From Actinomadura sp. 6K520 (GTDB taxonomy: Bacteria; Actinomycetota; Actinomycetes; Streptosporangiales; Streptosporangiaceae), in the NCBI RefSeq assembly GCF_004349245.1, contig NZ_SMLC01000039.1:1-52201 (forward strand): a stretch of 52,201 bases of DNA, read 5' to 3'. The notes beneath the pieces were generated by a model that saw only the letters and a program-made list of their open reading frames with translations, searched no databases and had not been told where the DNA came from. Numbering within the stretch: position 1 is the stretch's first letter; every line of letters begins with the position of its first letter. Position numbers and translations under genes: made by a program. This document shows, one piece after another, positions 23,888 through 33,948 of the stretch.

Positions 23888-24492
23888 GAGAGGCCGGCGG
23901 CGGCGACGATGTCGGCGAGGGCGCGGAACGCCTTGCCGCGGTGGCTGATGGCGTCCTTCTCCTGCGGGGCCATCTCCGCGGTCGTGCGGGTCTCGCCGTC
24001 CGGGACGAAGATCGGATCGTAACCGAAGCCGCCGGTGCCGCGCGGCTCGCGGATCAGTGCGCCGCGCATCCGGCCCTCGACGCAGTGCTCGGCGCCGCCG
24101 GGGACGACGAGGACGGCCGCGCACACGAACGCCGCGCCCCGCTGCTCGTCGGCCACGTCGGCGACCTGGTCGAGCAGCAGCCGGAGGTTGGCGGCGTCGC
24201 GGTCGCCGGTGGCCGCGCCGAACCGCCCCGACCAGCGGGCCGACAGGACGCCCGGCATGCCGTTCAGCGCGTCCACGCACAGGCCGGAGTCGTCGGCGAC
24301 CGCGGGCAGGCCGGTGAACGCGGCGATCGCGCGGGCCTTCAGCAGCGCGTTGCCCTCGAACGACAGCTCGGTCTCGGGCACGTCGGGGGCGCCGGGGAAC
24401 TCGTCGAGGCCGACGATGTCGAGACCGCCGAGGATCCGGTGCAGCTCCGCGACCTTGCCCCGGTTGTGGCTCGCGAGGACGATCCTGGTCAT
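23884..24492 (-). CDS. rdgB: XTP/dITP pyrophosphatase (non-canonical purine NTPase)
   Basis: A 202-residue enzyme that hydrolyses ITP, dITP and XTP to monophosphates, keeping deaminated purines out of nucleic acids. Seen motifs: [10 protein letters not shown] at the start, [15 protein letters not shown], the active-site [14 protein letters not shown], and [13 protein letters not shown]. Length is standard. ATG 24492 overlaps the rph stop by 4 bp, so it is translated with rph. Confidence 0.96.
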   Translation of the reverse strand: MTRIVLASHNRGKVAELHRILGGLDIVGLDEFPGAPDVPETELSFEGNALLKARAIAAFTGLPAVADDSGLCVDALNGMPGVLSARWSGRFGAATGDRDAANLRLLLDQVADVADEQRGAAFVCAAVLVVPGGAEHCVEGRMRGALIREPRGTGGFGYDPIFVPDGETRTTAEMAPQEKDAISHRGKAFRALADIVAAAGLS

Positions 24493-25238
24493 CGGGCGGG
24501 GGCCTCCGTGGTGAGGGCCTCCGTGCTGAGGGCCGCCGCCTGGAGCCGGGTCAGCTCGGCGCAGCCGCCCGCCGCGAGGTCGACCAGCGCGTCCAGTTCG
24601 GAGCGGTCGAAGGGGGTGCCCTCGGCGGTGCCCTGCACCTCGACGAACCGCCCGTCGCCGGTGCAGACCACGTTCATGTCGGTCCCGGCGGCGGAGTCCT
24701 CCTCGTAGCAGAGGTCGAGGCGGGGCTCCCCGTCCACGACGCCGACGCTGATCGCCGACACCGAGGCGATGAGCGGGTCGCCCTTGAGCAGCCCGCGCCC
24801 GCGCATCCAGCTCACCGCGTCGGCCAGCGCCACGTACGCGCCGGTGATCGCGGCGGTGCGGGTGCCGCCGTCGGCCTGGAGGACGTCGCAGTCGAGCTGG
24901 ACGGTGTTCTCCCCGAGCGCCTTGAAGTCGAGGCATGCCCGGACGGAGCGGCCGATCAGCCGGGAGATCTCGTGGGTGCGCCCGCCGATCCGCCCCTTGA
25001 CGGACTCGCGGTCGTTGCGGGTGTTGGTGGCGCGGGGCAGCATCGCGTACTCGGCGGTGACCCAGCCGAGCCCGCTGTCGCGGCGCCACCGGGGCACCAA
25101 GTTCTGCACGGACGCCGCGCACAGCACCCGGGTCGCGCCGAACTCGATCAGCACCGACCCTTCCGCGTGGTCGAGCCATCCGCGCTGGATACGGACGGGA
25201 CGGAGCTGGTCGGACGCGCGGTCATCGGGGCGAGGCAT
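24489..25238 (-). CDS. rph: Ribonuclease PH
   Basis: A 249-residue phosphorolytic 3'-5' exoribonuclease that trims tRNA 3' ends. Seen motifs: [19 protein letters not shown], the basic [25 protein letters not shown] patch used for phosphate and RNA, and [24 protein letters not shown] with the catalytic Asp. A C-terminal tail of about 10 residues is unusually rich in Ala/Thr/Glu with a small repeat (TEAL-TTEA). ATG 25238 lies seven bases after a TAGGGT box, so a leaderless mRNA is likely for rph-rdgB. Confidence 0.96.
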   Translation of the reverse strand: MPRPDDRASDQLRPVRIQRGWLDHAEGSVLIEFGATRVLCAASVQNLVPRWRRDSGLGWVTAEYAMLPRATNTRNDRESVKGRIGGRTHEISRLIGRSVRACLDFKALGENTVQLDCDVLQADGGTRTAAITGAYVALADAVSWMRGRGLLKGDPLIASVSAISVGVVDGEPRLDLCYEEDSAAGTDMNVVCTGDGRFVEVQGTAEGTPFDRSELDALVDLAAGGCAELTRLQAAALSTEALTTEAPAR

Positions 25239-25258
25239 GGCCTCAACCCTAGTGGGCC

Positions 25259-26008
25259 TCAGAGGGTGTACCGGGCGCCCACGCGGGCCAGCTCGATGTC
25301 GCCGCCGTAGGGACTCGCCTTGGCCTCCTTGAGCGACAGGTCCGCGTCGTTCCACGGCACCAGGTGGGTGAGGACGAGCCGCCCGACCTCGGCGCGGGCG
25401 GCGTGCTCCCCGGCCTCGCGGGCGGTCAGGTGCAGTTCCGACGGCAGGCCCGGCCCGTCCAGGAAGGACGCCTCGCACAGGAACAGGTCGGCGCCGGACG
25501 CGAGCTCGACCAGATCGTCGGAGGGGCCGGTGTCGCCCGAGTAGGCGAGCGCCTTGCCGTCGTGCTCGATGCGGAACGCGTACGCCTCGACCGGGTGCGG
25601 CATCAGCGCGGCCGTGATGCGGAACGGTCCGATCTGCTGGTGGCCGCGGCGCAGGGTGCGGAAGTCGAAGGTGCCGCTCATGCCCGGGTCGGGATCGAGG
25701 TCGTAGGCCCGCGCCATCCGCGCCGCGGTGCCGGCGGGCCCGTACACCGGGATGGGCGGCGGCGGGCCGCCCGGCCGGTAGGTGCGCGCGACCCAGTACC
25801 CGCACAGGTCGAGGCAGTGGTCGGCGTGCAGGTGCGAGATGCAGACGGCGTCGATCTCGTACAGCGAGCGGAACCGCTGCAGCGACCCGAGCGCGCCGTT
25901 GCCGAGGTCGAGCACCAGCGCGAAGCCGTCCGCCTCGATCAGGTAGCTGGACGCGGGGCTGTCCGGCCCCGGGAAACTGCCGGAGCAGCCGATCACAGTG
26001 ACCCGCAC
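25259..26008 (-). CDS. MBL-fold metallohydrolase (RNase Z/CpdA-like)
   Basis: A 249-residue metallo-beta-lactamase-fold enzyme. The metal motif is [11 protein letters not shown], with further ligands in [19 protein letters not shown] and LTHLVPW. The motif order resembles the RNase Z-like branch; the mycobacterial homologue at the same locus (Rv1339) is described as a cyclic-nucleotide phosphodiesterase, so cAMP turnover is a possible role. GTG 26008 is chosen because AAGGAGGAG is eight bases upstream; TTG 26014 is too close. A GATTCC-CGA-GGAATC hairpin (26026-26040) precedes the ribosome binding site. It follows murI by 30 bp. Confidence 0.9.
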   Translation of the reverse strand: MRVTVIGCSGSFPGPDSPASSYLIEADGFALVLDLGNGALGSLQRFRSLYEIDAVCISHLHADHCLDLCGYWVARTYRPGGPPPPIPVYGPAGTAARMARAYDLDPDPGMSGTFDFRTLRRGHQQIGPFRITAALMPHPVEAYAFRIEHDGKALAYSGDTGPSDDLVELASGADLFLCEASFLDGPGLPSELHLTAREAGEHAARAEVGRLVLTHLVPWNDADLSLKEAKASPYGGDIELARVGARYTL

Positions 26009-26038
26009 GCTCAACTCCTCCTTCGGATTCCCGAGGAA

Positions 26039-26920
26039 TCAGGTCGTCAGCGCCGTGCCCGGCGTGGTCTCCACCGTCTCCACCGAGCCGATCTCCGGGC
26101 CGAGGAAGCGGCGGCCGAGCTCGGCGAAGACGCCGGGGTCACCGGTGGCGCGGAACCGGTGCCGCGGCCGCGGCGTCGCCTCGGCGCGGGCAAGCCCCCG
26201 ATCGTGCAGCACGCGATACACGTCCTTGGCTGTCTCGTCGGCACTTGACACCAGTGTGACCCCGTCTCCGACGACATACGAGATGACACCGGTCAGCAGT
26301 GGGTAATGCGTGCAGCCGAGGATGAGGGTGTCGCACCCGGCGGCCACGATCGGGCGGAGGTAGCCGCGGGCCGCCTCCAGCAGATCGGGGCCCATCGTCA
26401 CGCCCGCCTCGACGAACTCGACGAAGCGGGGGCACGCGGCGCTGACCAGCTCGATGTGCGGCGCGGCGGCGAACGCGTCGTCGTAGGCGCGGCTGTTCAC
26501 CGTCGTCTGCGTGGCGATCAGCCCGACCCGGCCGTTCGAGGTGGCGCGGGCCGCGCGGCGAGTGGCGGGGTTGATGACCTCGACCACCGGGACGTCGTAC
26601 CGTTCCCGGGCGTCGCGCAGCATCGCCGAGCTGGCGCTGTTGCAGGCGATGACCAGCATCTTCACGCCCTCGGCGACGAGCCGGTCGAGCATCTCCAGCG
26701 CGTAGGCGCGGACCTGCGCGATGGGCCGCGGCCCGTACGGCTGCCGCGCCGAGTCGCCCAGGTAGATGATCGGCTCGTTCGGCAGCTGGTCGAGGATCGC
26801 GCGGGCCACGGTGAGCCCGCCGAAACCGCTGTCGAAGACCCCGATGGGGGCGTCCGGCGGGCCGTCCCCCCAGGATGCGTCGCTCCCCCGGGACGCTGCC
26901 CCCCAGGATGCCTCTGACAT
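26039..26920 (-). CDS. murI: Glutamate racemase
   Basis: A 293-residue enzyme supplying D-glutamate for peptidoglycan. The two catalytic cysteines are Cys93 in IACNSAS and Cys203 in LGCTHYPLL; the start of the domain is [14 protein letters not shown]. The first 24 residues are an extra Gly/Ser/Trp segment with the repeat ASWG, absent from most homologues; no better start codon is visible after it. ATG 26920 lies eight bases after a TAGCCT box. It is upstream of the MBL-rph-rdgB genes on the same strand. Confidence 0.95.
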   Translation of the reverse strand: MSEASWGAASRGSDASWGDGPPDAPIGVFDSGFGGLTVARAILDQLPNEPIIYLGDSARQPYGPRPIAQVRAYALEMLDRLVAEGVKMLVIACNSASSAMLRDARERYDVPVVEVINPATRRAARATSNGRVGLIATQTTVNSRAYDDAFAAAPHIELVSAACPRFVEFVEAGVTMGPDLLEAARGYLRPIVAAGCDTLILGCTHYPLLTGVISYVVGDGVTLVSSADETAKDVYRVLHDRGLARAEATPRPRHRFRATGDPGVFAELGRRFLGPEIGSVETVETTPGTALTT

Positions 26921-27074
26921 GGTGCATAAGGCTAAGCGAGAAGGCCCCGCTCAGGTGCGTCATGCGTTGGACATCACACCGTCACGCGCCGGAAAACCGT
27001 CCAGTTCGGGCCATGCGGGGGCCGGCGGGTGCCGATCCGGGGCGAAACGCCGGTGCCCAGGGCCGGAGACCGCC

Positions 27075-27866
27075 TCACCCGCGGGTGCGGGGCACCCGGG
27101 CGATCTGCCGGCTCTGCGCGACGAGCCGGTCCGCGGAGTCCCAGACCTCGACCTCCTCGTCGAACCAGCCGTCCGCGAGGAGCCGGCCGGTGCCGTGCAC
27201 GGCCAGCCAGCCCTGCGCGGGCACCGCGCGCATGTGCCAGGTCAGCTCGACGGTCGGGGCCCAGCCCTGCGCGCCGAGGTTCAGCGCGACCGGCGGCAGC
27301 GCGTCCACGGCGAGGGCGAGCGAGTAGCCGTCGATCGGCTCGTCGCCGTGGTGCCGGAACCAGCCGCGGATGTCGGGACGCCCGGTCGGCCGCCCGTCCA
27401 GCCAGCCCATCGTGGACCGGTCGAAGCGCATGTCGACCTGGTCGGCGAACCCCCCGCCCGCCGGGGGGCGGAAGTCGGTGCACTCCTCCACCGGCGGCAT
27501 CGCCGGGGGCCCCTCATCGGCCCACTCGGGCTCGGCGGCGGCGTCGAGGGTGCCGGTGGTGATGAGGGCGTCCACGACGGAGCGGCCGTCCTGGACGAGG
27601 GTGACCAGCGACGCCGCGGCGGTGCGGCCCGCCTTGCGGGACTCCACGACCACCTCGGCCGGTCCGGCCTTGGTGACCCGGTGGAAGTTCGCCGCGGTGG
27701 AGACCGGGTGGGCGTGCGGGGAGGCGTCGACGGCGGCGCGGGCCATCACGGCCATGAGGTAGCCGCCGTTCAGCGCCTCGCCGATGGCGTAGCCGCCGTC
27801 GAGGACGATCTCGTACCGGCCCTCGCCGACCTGCTTCACGGCGGTCGCGTCGCCGAACCCGCTCAT
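27075..27866 (-). CDS. Acyl-CoA thioesterase, double hot-dog (TesB-like)
   Basis: A 263-residue protein with two hot-dog halves. The first has the hot-dog helix region GGYAIGEALNGGYLMAVMARAAVDAS followed by strands. The second carries DGYSLALAVDALPPVALNLG and the late WLAVHGTGRLLADGWFDEEVEVWDSADRLVAQSRQIARV, typical of this actinobacterial thioesterase family. It probably hydrolyses medium- or long-chain acyl-CoA. ATG 27866 has GGGAGAG at the right distance. In mycobacteria the equivalent position between cysM and murI holds a rhomboid gene, so this looks like a local replacement. Confidence 0.88.
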   Translation of the reverse strand: MSGFGDATAVKQVGEGRYEIVLDGGYAIGEALNGGYLMAVMARAAVDASPHAHPVSTAANFHRVTKAGPAEVVVESRKAGRTAAASLVTLVQDGRSVVDALITTGTLDAAAEPEWADEGPPAMPPVEECTDFRPPAGGGFADQVDMRFDRSTMGWLDGRPTGRPDIRGWFRHHGDEPIDGYSLALAVDALPPVALNLGAQGWAPTVELTWHMRAVPAQGWLAVHGTGRLLADGWFDEEVEVWDSADRLVAQSRQIARVPRTRG

Positions 27867-28034
27867 CCGCACTCTCCCGTGTCCGGCCGCGCGGCGGGCG
27901 CCGTCACCCGTCCGACACGGTTCTAGAATCACATTCGATAGCGAACTCTACCGTGCCGGACGGATCGCCGCCCTGGTCGGCAGGCCGCGCGACCCGGCCG
28001 CGCCGGGCGCGGCCGGGAACGAACGGGACGGGGC

Positions 28035-29363
<1,329 letters not shown>

Positions 29364-29371
29364 TCAGCGCG

Positions 29372-29494
29372 TCAGCGACAGTCGTAGACGACCTCGGCGC
29401 GCGAGTGCCCGAACAGGAAGCTCTGCACGGGTGGCACCGCGGAGGGGCCGGGGCGACGCCGCACAGCGCCCGTCCGGTGACCGCTCGTCCACAT
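29372..29494 (-). CDS. Candidate leaderless small ORF upstream of cysO, ending in Cys-Arg
   Basis: Forty codons from ATG 29494 to TGA 29372, in the same direction as mec and cysO. A TAAACT -10 box (29507-29502) lies seven bases before the ATG, matching the leaderless pattern used by real genes here. Third positions are about 85% G/C. The peptide is basic and Pro-rich at first and ends EVVYDCR. Position before a hairpin and cysO suggests a cysteine-responsive leader peptide, though there is only one Cys codon. Could also be unregulated or untranslated. Confidence 0.4.
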   Translation of the reverse strand: MWTSGHRTGAVRRRPGPSAVPPVQSFLFGHSRAEVVYDCR

Positions 29495-29562
29495 GACCGC
29501 CAGTTTACCGGCCGCTTTCCCGGGCCGCCCCGCCGCCTTCGGCCACGCGCCGCCGGCCGCCG

Positions 29563-29991
29563 TCAGCCGTACGAGTCGACGATCTCGACCTCTTCCTCGA
29601 CCGGTTCGCCGTCCACCAGCAGGTACGAGCGGAACTCCACCCGGTCCGGCTCCCGGGTGGACACGATCACCCGGTGGACCCGCGGGTCGGCCAGCGACGA
29701 CCGCAGGTAGTCGAGGTCGGTCCGCGACGGGTACGCCTCGGTCGAGGTGTGCGAGTGGTAGTGGACGACCATCTCCTCGTCGTTGTCGAACATCTCCCGG
29801 TCCACCCGGTACCACTCGTCGTTGTCGAAGCTGTGGTAGGTCGGGGACCGCTCGGCGTTCGTCATCGGGACGAACCGGGTGGGCCGGTCCGATCCCTCGG
29901 GTCCGGCCACGATGCCGCATGCCTCGTCGGGATGGTCGGCGCGTGCGTGCGCGATGATCTTGTCGACTAGGGCACGTTCGATCGTCAGCAT
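29563..29991 (-). CDS. mec: JAMM/MPN+ metalloprotease, CysO-cysteine peptidase
   Basis: A 142-residue zinc peptidase releasing cysteine from the CysO-Cys adduct. The JAMM motif is complete: Glu23, then His79-Ser-His81, Ser89 and Asp92 (HYHSHTSTEAYPSRTD). ATG 29991 lies six bases after a TAGCCT box with no ribosome binding site, so it is probably leaderless. It is 284 bp upstream of cysO; the interval holds the small ORF and hairpin. Confidence 0.95.
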   Translation of the reverse strand: MLTIERALVDKIIAHARADHPDEACGIVAGPEGSDRPTRFVPMTNAERSPTYHSFDNDEWYRVDREMFDNDEEMVVHYHSHTSTEAYPSRTDLDYLRSSLADPRVHRVIVSTREPDRVEFRSYLLVDGEPVEEEVEIVDSYG

Positions 29992-30056
29992 GGTCGCAGG
30001 CTACCCGGCGGCGCCCGCCCTCCCCGGCCGTGCCCCGCCGCCCCGCACGCGCACGC

Positions 30057-31034
30057 TCAGCCGATCCGGACGCGCATGCGGACCTGGGTGCCGTGCGGGC
30101 CCGAGCGGGTCTCCACGATGTGGCACAGCCGCCGGACGGCCCACATCGCGGCGTCGTGCCCCTTGGCGCCCGGCGGCTCGTAGCCGAGGAACCGGTCGGC
30201 CAGGACGCGCACCGGGTCGGCGACGTCGCAGATCAGCTCGCCGGCCTCGGCCCACAGCCACAGGGAGCCGCGGCCGCCGCCGTCCCGGATGATGCCGGTG
30301 GCGACCTCGTTGACCGCGAGCACGAACGGGAGCGTGCGCTCCTCCGGCAGCCCGAGCCGGGCGGCCTCGGTGAACAGGAAGCTCCGCAGCCCCGGCAGCC
30401 CGCCCGTCGCGAACGACCTGCGGGCGGCCACGGCCGGCGGCGGGGGCAGCGGGCTCGCGTCGCACTCGGCGCAGAACTCGGCGGGGGCGGTGTACCGCCC
30501 GGCGGCGGCGGGACCGTCCGGCCCGGTCAGCTCCGGGTGGGTGCGGACCGCGGCGTCCAGCACATGGCCGGGCAGGACCGCCGTGTCGTACGCACACATG
30601 ATCATGGTCGGGGTGCCGGCGAACACGACGTTCAGCAGCGCGTCGTGGCGCTTCCACTCCCGGGTCTCCAGCGGCGTCCGGCCGCGCCAGACCGGCTCGG
30701 CCAGCAGCCGCAGCCGCCCGCGCGGCCACCAGTCGGCGCGGGCCCGGTCATGGCAGGACGCCAGCGCGTGCATCGGGCCGTGGGACCACACCGCCGCGTC
30801 GAGGAACTCGATGTCCGCGGCGGTCTCGCGGCCGAGCCGCCCGCGCAGGGCCGCCGCCACCGGCGGCTCGACCAGCACGACGACCGCGTCGCCGGCCCGG
30901 CGCCCGGCGCGCAGGTACGGCACGGCGGTCAGCAGGTACTCGTGCCGCGACCCGTACATCAGCGCCTGGTGCACGAGGACGTCCTGGTCGCCGTGGGCGG
31001 CAACGGCGGGCCCCGTCGGCCCGGGCCCGGTCAC
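30057..31034 (-). CDS. MEDS-domain / degenerate HATPase protein B3
   Basis: A 325-residue protein with a MEDS domain (about 18-170; MIMCAYDTAVLPG) and CAEC linker (Cys188, Cys191) like A1. The HATPase-like C-terminus is eroded: the N-box reads NEVATGIIRDG with Gly247 in place of the Mg-binding Asn, G1 reads DPV instead of D-x-G, and the GFGLWAVR motif reads DAAMWAVR. It is unlikely to bind ATP normally and may be a pseudo-kinase that still binds STAS partners. GTG 31034 overlaps the preceding stop (GTGA). Confidence 0.78.
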   Translation of the reverse strand: MTGPGPTGPAVAAHGDQDVLVHQALMYGSRHEYLLTAVPYLRAGRRAGDAVVVLVEPPVAAALRGRLGRETAADIEFLDAAVWSHGPMHALASCHDRARADWWPRGRLRLLAEPVWRGRTPLETREWKRHDALLNVVFAGTPTMIMCAYDTAVLPGHVLDAAVRTHPELTGPDGPAAAGRYTAPAEFCAECDASPLPPPPAVAARRSFATGGLPGLRSFLFTEAARLGLPEERTLPFVLAVNEVATGIIRDGGGRGSLWLWAEAGELICDVADPVRVLADRFLGYEPPGAKGHDAAMWAVRRLCHIVETRSGPHGTQVRMRVRIG

Positions 31035-31876
31035 GCGGTCGCCTCCGCGACGATGCCGGGCGCGGTGTCCCAGCCGCAGACGCGCATCATCAGCTCCATG
31101 CAGCCGGGCATGGACCGCAGGATCACCTGCCGGTCGAGGACGGTGCTCAGCTCGTTCGCGCGGATCAGGGTGCGCAGCCCGTCCAGGTCGCAGAAGTCGA
31201 GCCGGGAGAGGTCGAGGCACAGGTGCGCGGAGCCGTCGCCGGCGTCGCGCAGCGCCTCGACCAGGCCCGGCAGCGTCGACTCGTCGATCGCGCCGGACAG
31301 CCGCAGGCCGGGCGGCGCGAACAGCGGCACGATCGTCAGCACCCCGTCGTCGAAGACCGCGTCGGCGCCGGCCCGCCCGCCGTGGTGGCGCTCCACCTCG
31401 CGCAGGTGCTCGGCCGCGAACCAGCGGCGGTCGAACTGGCACAGCGCCATCGCCGGGCTCCCCGGCCGGGTGACGGCCCGGTGGACGGCCTCCTCGAACG
31501 ACGCGAAGCGCTCCGTCCCGGGCCAGCCGCGCAGGGACGGGCACGCCTCGCCCGTGATGCGCACCCCCGGATGGCCGTGCGCCAGCGCCGACTCCAGCAC
31601 GGTGTCGAGGTCGGTCTCGGCGGTGGGCAGCACGGTCAGCCGGCCGTCGTCGAGCGCCGCTCCGAAACCGGCACGCAGGTGTCCGGCGGCGGCCCCGCCG
31701 TCCACGAGGTAGACCAGGGCGTGCCCGGCGCGCAGGCCGTCGTTGAGGAACGCCGTCAGGACGGCGTGCCGTTCCTCGTCGTTGACATACGTGAGGCACA
31801 GATGGTCCCCGGGCCGCATCTCACCGACCGGCCTGGCGGGCTCGCCGGGCCGGGAGCGGACCTTCTCGGGAGCCAT
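31031..31876 (-). CDS. MEDS-STAS protein B2
   Basis: A 281-residue protein. The MEDS domain has MRPGDHLCLTYVNDEERHAVLTAFLNDGLRAGHALVYLVD and ends MALCQFDRRWF (Cys146). The STAS domain (about 176-275) has LDLSRLDFCDLDGL: Leu231-Asp232 replace the usual Ser-Ser/Thr before the Gly, so the canonical phosphosite is absent and an acidic residue stands next to it. GAGGAGGGCCGC precedes ATG 31876, overlapping the upstream gene's end. It is co-transcribed with B1 and B3. Confidence 0.8.
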   Translation of the reverse strand: MAPEKVRSRPGEPARPVGEMRPGDHLCLTYVNDEERHAVLTAFLNDGLRAGHALVYLVDGGAAAGHLRAGFGAALDDGRLTVLPTAETDLDTVLESALAHGHPGVRITGEACPSLRGWPGTERFASFEEAVHRAVTRPGSPAMALCQFDRRWFAAEHLREVERHHGGRAGADAVFDDGVLTIVPLFAPPGLRLSGAIDESTLPGLVEALRDAGDGSAHLCLDLSRLDFCDLDGLRTLIRANELSTVLDRQVILRSMPGCMELMMRVCGWDTAPGIVAEATA

Positions 31877-31886
31877 GCGGCCCTCC

Positions 31887-32810
31887 TCACCGGGGACGGT
31901 ATTCGACGGCGATTCCCGGGGTGCCGTCCAAACCCTCCTCGCGGAACCTGTCGTGGAGGGCGGGCGGCACCCCGCGCAGCAGGAGCCCGTGCCCCCGCCT
32001 CCGGCCGGGACCGAAGGCCCCGGTCAGCAGGCGCAGCCCGGCCGCGTCGCACCCCGTCAGGCCGCTGAGGTCGAGGCACAGCAGGCCGGTCCGGGTCGTG
32101 ATCGACGCCAGGACGTCCTCGGCGGCGGCGAGGTTCGACCCGTCGATGGTCCCGGCGAGTTCGGCGCCCGGCGGGTTGAAGATGGGCGTGATGCGCAGCG
32201 ATCCGTCGTCGTGGTAGTCGTTGACCCGGACGCGCCCCATGTGGCGGGTCTCCACCTCCGCCAGCCGCGCGTCGTCGAACCAGCGCCGGTCGAACTGGCA
32301 GACGGCCATGGCCGTCGGGTCGGAGGTCAGGAAGGCGTCGTCGAGCAGCTGCTCGAACTCGCCGAACCGCTCGGTCCCCGGCCAGCGGCGCAGCGAGAAC
32401 CGCGCCTCGCCGGTGATCCGCACGCCCCGGTAGCCCTGGACGCGGGCGAGGTCGATCTCGGTCGCGATCAGCTCGATGCTCTCGGCGGGGTCGAACCGGC
32501 CGCTCGCGAGGAACGTCTCCTCGGCGGTCCGCACGATGAAGTGCCCGGCGTCCATGGCCTCGGACAGATCCGGCGTGTCCTCCTGCGGACCGGGCCCGGT
32601 GGCCGCGCCCTCGGCGAGCAGCCAGGCGAGTACCTCCGCGGCGGTGACGCCGTCGGAGATGTAGACGATCTTGTGGCCGGCGCGGACGCCGTCGCGCGCG
32701 TAGGCGGCCATGACGGACCGCCGTTCCTCGTCGTTGTCGTAGAGGAGGGCGAGATGGTCACCCAGCTCCATCACGCCTACGGGCTTGGCGGGGGTGTCCA
32801 CCATCGTCAT
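31887..32810 (-). CDS. MEDS-STAS protein B1 (first gene of the second MEDS cluster)
   Basis: A 307-residue protein. The MEDS domain begins MELGDHLALLYDNDEERRSVMAAYARDGVRAGHKIVYISD and ends MAVCQFDRRWF (Cys171); it has an insertion (about 66-90) compared with B2. The STAS loop LDLSGLTGCDAAGL has Ala256 at the usual phosphoserine position. ATG 32810 has GGAGG five bases upstream; the longer reading upstream is a shadow. No clear promoter could be assigned in 32811-32938. Confidence 0.8.
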   Translation of the reverse strand: MTMVDTPAKPVGVMELGDHLALLYDNDEERRSVMAAYARDGVRAGHKIVYISDGVTAAEVLAWLLAEGAATGPGPQEDTPDLSEAMDAGHFIVRTAEETFLASGRFDPAESIELIATEIDLARVQGYRGVRITGEARFSLRRWPGTERFGEFEQLLDDAFLTSDPTAMAVCQFDRRWFDDARLAEVETRHMGRVRVNDYHDDGSLRITPIFNPPGAELAGTIDGSNLAAAEDVLASITTRTGLLCLDLSGLTGCDAAGLRLLTGAFGPGRRRGHGLLLRGVPPALHDRFREEGLDGTPGIAVEYRPR

Positions 32811-32938
32811 CGCGGCCTCCAAGTGCTCTCCGGCCCGCCGCCACGGGCCCTGACGCCCGGACACCACGCTAAGGACTCTCCGCACCGGCGTCTCGACAAT
32901 CGGTAATGTCCCGTGACCAGGTGTGGACGCGCAGGCGG

Positions 32939-33466
32939 TCACCAGAGGACGCGGACGAGGCTCTCCTGCAGCATCGTGAGCCAGTCGTAGGCCGCGAACA
33001 TGGGCGCACGCGGGTCGCGGGGGTCCAGGCCCTCCGCCTCCTCGTACCACTCCTCGGTGATGTCGAGCCGGGTGCCCAGCGCCAGCCGGACGTCGTTCAG
33101 CGCCCGCAGCCACGCCTGGGCCTGCTTCTCGTCCAGCATGACGTCGCGGCCGGGCCCGCCGAGCGAGCCCAGGACCGTCTCGGCCGCCTCGCGCTTGCCG
33201 TCGCGCAGACCCATCTCGGTGTAGCGGCGGAACTCCCCCGCCGCCTCGCCGTCCTCGTGGTACGCGTCGGGGAACAGCCGCGCCAGCACCGGGTCGTCCG
33301 ATTTGGTGGCGTTGTCGGCGATACCGATGGACGCCAGCTCGTCGTCCGCGCCGGGCGTGTCGCCCAGCAGCGCGAGCAACTGCTCCATCAGGGCGCGCAG
33401 GAGCGCGACCTCCTCGGCCTCAAGGCGCACCCTGATGCCCTGGCGGGTCTTCTTCACATGGCTCAC
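32939..33466 (-). CDS. DUF2017-family protein
   Basis: A 175-residue, helix-rich soluble protein. The pattern RLEAEEVALLRALMEQLLALL at the start and LDITEEWYEEAEGLDPRDPRAPMFAAYDWLTMLQESLVRVL at the end are the DUF2017 marks. It lies 48 bp after clpS on the same strand, the arrangement conserved across actinobacteria, so it is probably co-expressed with clpS. Its function is unknown; a role linked to Clp proteolysis is only suggested by position. Confidence 0.92.
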   Translation of the reverse strand: MSHVKKTRQGIRVRLEAEEVALLRALMEQLLALLGDTPGADDELASIGIADNATKSDDPVLARLFPDAYHEDGEAAGEFRRYTEMGLRDGKREAAETVLGSLGGPGRDVMLDEKQAQAWLRALNDVRLALGTRLDITEEWYEEAEGLDPRDPRAPMFAAYDWLTMLQESLVRVLW

Positions 33467-33514
33467 GGGTCGCTCCGCTCCGGACGGCTCATCGGATCGC
33501 TCCGCCCACAGGCA

Positions 33515-33820
33515 CTAGTCGTCCCGCTTCACGGTTGCCCACAGGCCGTAGGAGTGCAGGATCTCCACGTCCCGCTCCATCTCCTCGCGGGTGCCGTTGG
33601 CCACGACGGCGCGGCCCTTGTGGTGCACGTCGAGCATCAGCTTCTCGGCCTTGGTCTTCGGGTAGCCGAAAACGGCCTGGAACACGTACGTGACGTACGA
33701 CATCAGGTTGATCGGGTCGTTCCAGACGATCGCCAGCCAGGGCCGGTCCGCGCTGACGTCCTCCTCGACGTCCGGCCGCTCCAGTTCGACGGGTGCGGGC
33801 GCCGTGCTCATGGCGCTCAT
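33515..33820 (-). CDS. clpS: ATP-dependent Clp protease adaptor ClpS
   Basis: A 101-residue adaptor delivering N-degron substrates to ClpAP/ClpCP. The conserved core starts PWLAIVWNDPINLMSYVTYVFQAVFGY, with the N-D-P motif, and continues MLDVHHKGRAVVANGTREEMERDVEILHSYGLWATV; His in HHKGRA lines the N-degron pocket in the family. A 25-residue acidic N-terminal extension precedes it. ATG 33820 follows a GGGGGAG site. Confidence 0.95.
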   Translation of the reverse strand: MSAMSTAPAPVELERPDVEEDVSADRPWLAIVWNDPINLMSYVTYVFQAVFGYPKTKAEKLMLDVHHKGRAVVANGTREEMERDVEILHSYGLWATVKRDD

Positions 33821-33948
33821 GTCCGCGTCTCCCCCTTTCCGCGTGATGTCCGTCCGCCCATCGCACCCGATGCTATGCGCCGCCACCCCGTCCGGGTGTG
33901 ACGGTCCGCACCTCTATGGTGCCCACGGCAAGGCTTAGGGTTCCAGAT

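Noticed and set aside
27930..27960. Partly symmetric AT-rich motif upstream of the thioesterase as a KstR-like operator
   Set aside because: Only one half-site (TAGAAC) fits and the symmetry is weak.
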